Part shown: piece after piece, positions 6,459-7,468 of the stretch
How the letters are laid out: each line of letters opens with the position of its first letter
How positions within the stretch are numbered: position 1 is the first letter of the stretch
Source of the DNA: CAVPRW01 sp046727435 [NCBI: bacterium]
Lineage (GTDB): Bacteria; Tectomicrobia; Entotheonellia; J063
Assembly (NCBI GenBank): GCA_046727435.1
Contig: JBKPCR010000062.1
Span: 1 to 7,468 of the forward strand
DNA length: 7,468 nucleotides
Direction of reading: 5' to 3'
Translations under genes and position numbers: made by a program
Notes under the pieces: model-generated
Databases searched by the model: none
Told to the model about the DNA's origin: nothing
The model's input: the letters and a program-made list of their open reading frames with translations, nothing else

Positions 6459-6510
6459 TTCTTCATCTTCCGCTATGAAAGACCGTGCTGAGAGAAGGAA
6501 GGATGAAGGA
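6459..6510 (+). other. Intercistronic hairpin
   Basis: CTTCATCTTCC (6461-6471) pairs with GGAAGGATGAAG (6497-6508), 11 base pairs with a single bulged G and a 25-base loop, between the dioxygenase stop and the methyltransferase start. There is no U-run after it, so it is not a standard terminator. It could affect mRNA stability or the relative expression of the two genes. Confidence 0.35.
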
Positions 6511-6540
6511 TTGGGATGGGTGGTAGGGAGGATGTGGGCG

Positions 6541-7317
6541 ATGCAGGAGACCCAGCATGATGTCGTTCGCAGAGAGTTTGGCCAGCAGGCCACGCGCTAT
6601 GGCGAGCAGGGATTAACGCTCTCGAACCAAGCGTATCTCGAGTGGATGGTCGAGCAGCTTGGCCTGCAATCCCACTTTGAGGTGCTTGATGTGGCCGCTG
6701 GGACGGGGCATCTGAGTCGGGCGATCGCACCGCACGTCAAGCGCGTCGTGGCCCTTGATCTCACCCCAGAGATGCTAGCAGAGGGGGAACGCGAGGCGGA
6801 GCAGCAGGGGCTGACCAACGTGGTGTTCGAACAGGGTGAGGCGGAGCACCTGACCTATGGGAACGAGGCCTTTGACCTGGTGGTCACACGTTTTTCGCTG
6901 CATCACTTCGCCGATGCGCGTGGTCCGGCGCAGGAGATGGTACGTGTATGTCGACGCGGGGGGAGAGTGGCGGTGATCGATATGGTCTCTCCCGATGATC
7001 CCGCAGTTGCGATGACTTACAATCAGCTGGAACGCCTGCGCGACCCATCTCACGTGCGAGCCTTGACCGCCGACGAGCTGCAAGGGCTGGTACGCGAGGT
7101 GGGCTTACACATAGCGCACACAGCTCCCCGCGACGTCGAGGTTCACCTCAACCGCTGGCTCGATCTGACCGGCGCCACCCCCGCCGCCCGAGAGACGATC
7201 CGTGAGGCGCTCACCCAGGACCTGCAGGGGCTCAAAACCACCGGCATGCGCCCTTACAGGCGCGACCACGAACTGCAGTTCCTGCATGCCTGGCTTATCG
7301 TGGTAGGCGTGAAATAG
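6541..7317 (+). CDS. SAM-dependent class I methyltransferase (UbiE/Methyltransf_11 type)
   Basis: A 258-residue Rossmann-fold methyltransferase. Marks: an N-terminal HDVVRREFGQQATRYG segment typical of the family start, SAM motif I VLDVAAGTGHLS (48-59), the acidic ribose contact D73 in VVALDLTPEML, FDLVVTRFSLHHFAD (111-125), and GGRVAVIDM (140-148). The frame extends upstream to a TTG at 6454 and an ATG at 6475, neither with a ribosome-binding site. The ATG at 6541 has GGGAGG nine bases before it and starts the protein at the conserved N-terminus, so it was chosen. The gene follows the dioxygenase-VOC gene after 94 bases and is probably co-transcribed. The methyl acceptor (O, N, S or C) cannot be read; the last 100 residues, which usually set specificity, are not recognised. 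Confidence 0.9.
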   Translation: MQETQHDVVRREFGQQATRYGEQGLTLSNQAYLEWMVEQLGLQSHFEVLDVAAGTGHLSRAIAPHVKRVVALDLTPEMLAEGEREAEQQGLTNVVFEQGEAEHLTYGNEAFDLVVTRFSLHHFADARGPAQEMVRVCRRGGRVAVIDMVSPDDPAVAMTYNQLERLRDPSHVRALTADELQGLVREVGLHIAHTAPRDVEVHLNRWLDLTGATPAARETIREALTQDLQGLKTTGMRPYRRDHELQFLHAWLIVVGVK

Positions 7318-7338
7318 CTAGCTGTGCAACCCGGCCCC

Positions 7339-7468
7339 CTATATCTGCCACAGCGTCTCCTGCAAGTTCTCCAGGCACTGGCGTGTACACATGGCCACGA
7401 CCGACTCTGTTGGGTAAGTCACGGTGGCCGGTCTCCAACGCCAACGGCGTGCGTGTCACCAGAGACAT
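7339..7468 (-). pseudogene. Possible C-terminal end of a minus-strand gene, frame interrupted, runs off the window
   Basis: On the minus strand a frame ending in TAG (plus 7339-7341) encodes a credible protein C-terminus, YPTESVVAMCTRQCLENLQE then TLWQI. It is open back to a TGA at plus 7456-7458. Another frame on the same strand is open from the window edge through this point (SLVTRTPLALETG), so one indel near 7430 would join the two into a continuous end. The gene would stop 21 bases from the methyltransferase stop, a normal convergent arrangement. A hairpin ACGCC (7438-7442) / GGCGT (7446-7450) sits at the suspected break. I do not recognise the family. It may be a pseudogene, a sequencing error, or chance. 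Confidence 0.3.

Noticed and set aside
7324-7468. Plus-strand GTG-started frame open to the right edge
   Set aside because: No ribosome-binding site and no motif; the minus-strand reading of the same bases looks more like real coding sequence.

Overview
The window is a stretch of moderately high-GC bacterial DNA (most third codon positions are G or C) with Shine-Dalgarno-led genes. No ribosomal or other taxonomic marker is present. The mix of a MenD-like enzyme, a luciferase-like monooxygenase, a fused thiol dioxygenase and a stand-alone methyltransferase fits a metabolically versatile environmental bacterium. An uncultured lineage rich in secondary metabolism is possible, but the sequence cannot prove it.

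Layout. At the left edge is the 3' part of msrB (+ strand, ends 361). It converges on a three-gene minus-strand operon that reads right to left: a luciferase-like flavin monooxygenase (4691-3621), a MenD-family thiamine-diphosphate (ThDP) enzyme (3606-1840) and a class I/II PLP aminotransferase (1731-550). An 819-base divergent intergenic region (4692-5510) holds candidate promoters, a small central palindrome, a CCCTC-type hairpin repeat and two open stretches on the minus strand that look like decayed gene pieces. To its right, on the plus strand, are a fusion of a 3-mercaptopropionate/cysteine dioxygenase-like cupin with a VOC (glyoxalase-type) domain (5511-6446) and a SAM-dependent class I methyltransferase (6541-7317). 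The last 150 bases hold what looks like the C-terminal end of another minus-strand gene, with its frame interrupted.

How the genes may work together (inference). ThDP-dependent C-C bond formation, transamination, flavin-dependent oxygenation, thiol or cupin oxygenation with VOC chemistry, and methylation are the toolset of a small-molecule pathway. The MenD homologue keeps the residues that in classical MenD contact the 2-oxoglutarate-derived donor. It has lost several residues on the isochorismate side, and no other menaquinone gene is present, so it may use a different acceptor. The dioxygenase domain keeps its three iron-binding histidines but lacks the tyrosine of the usual Ser-His-Tyr triad. 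The best candidate for an undescribed system is therefore this divergent five-gene set. Its substrate and product cannot be read from the sequence.
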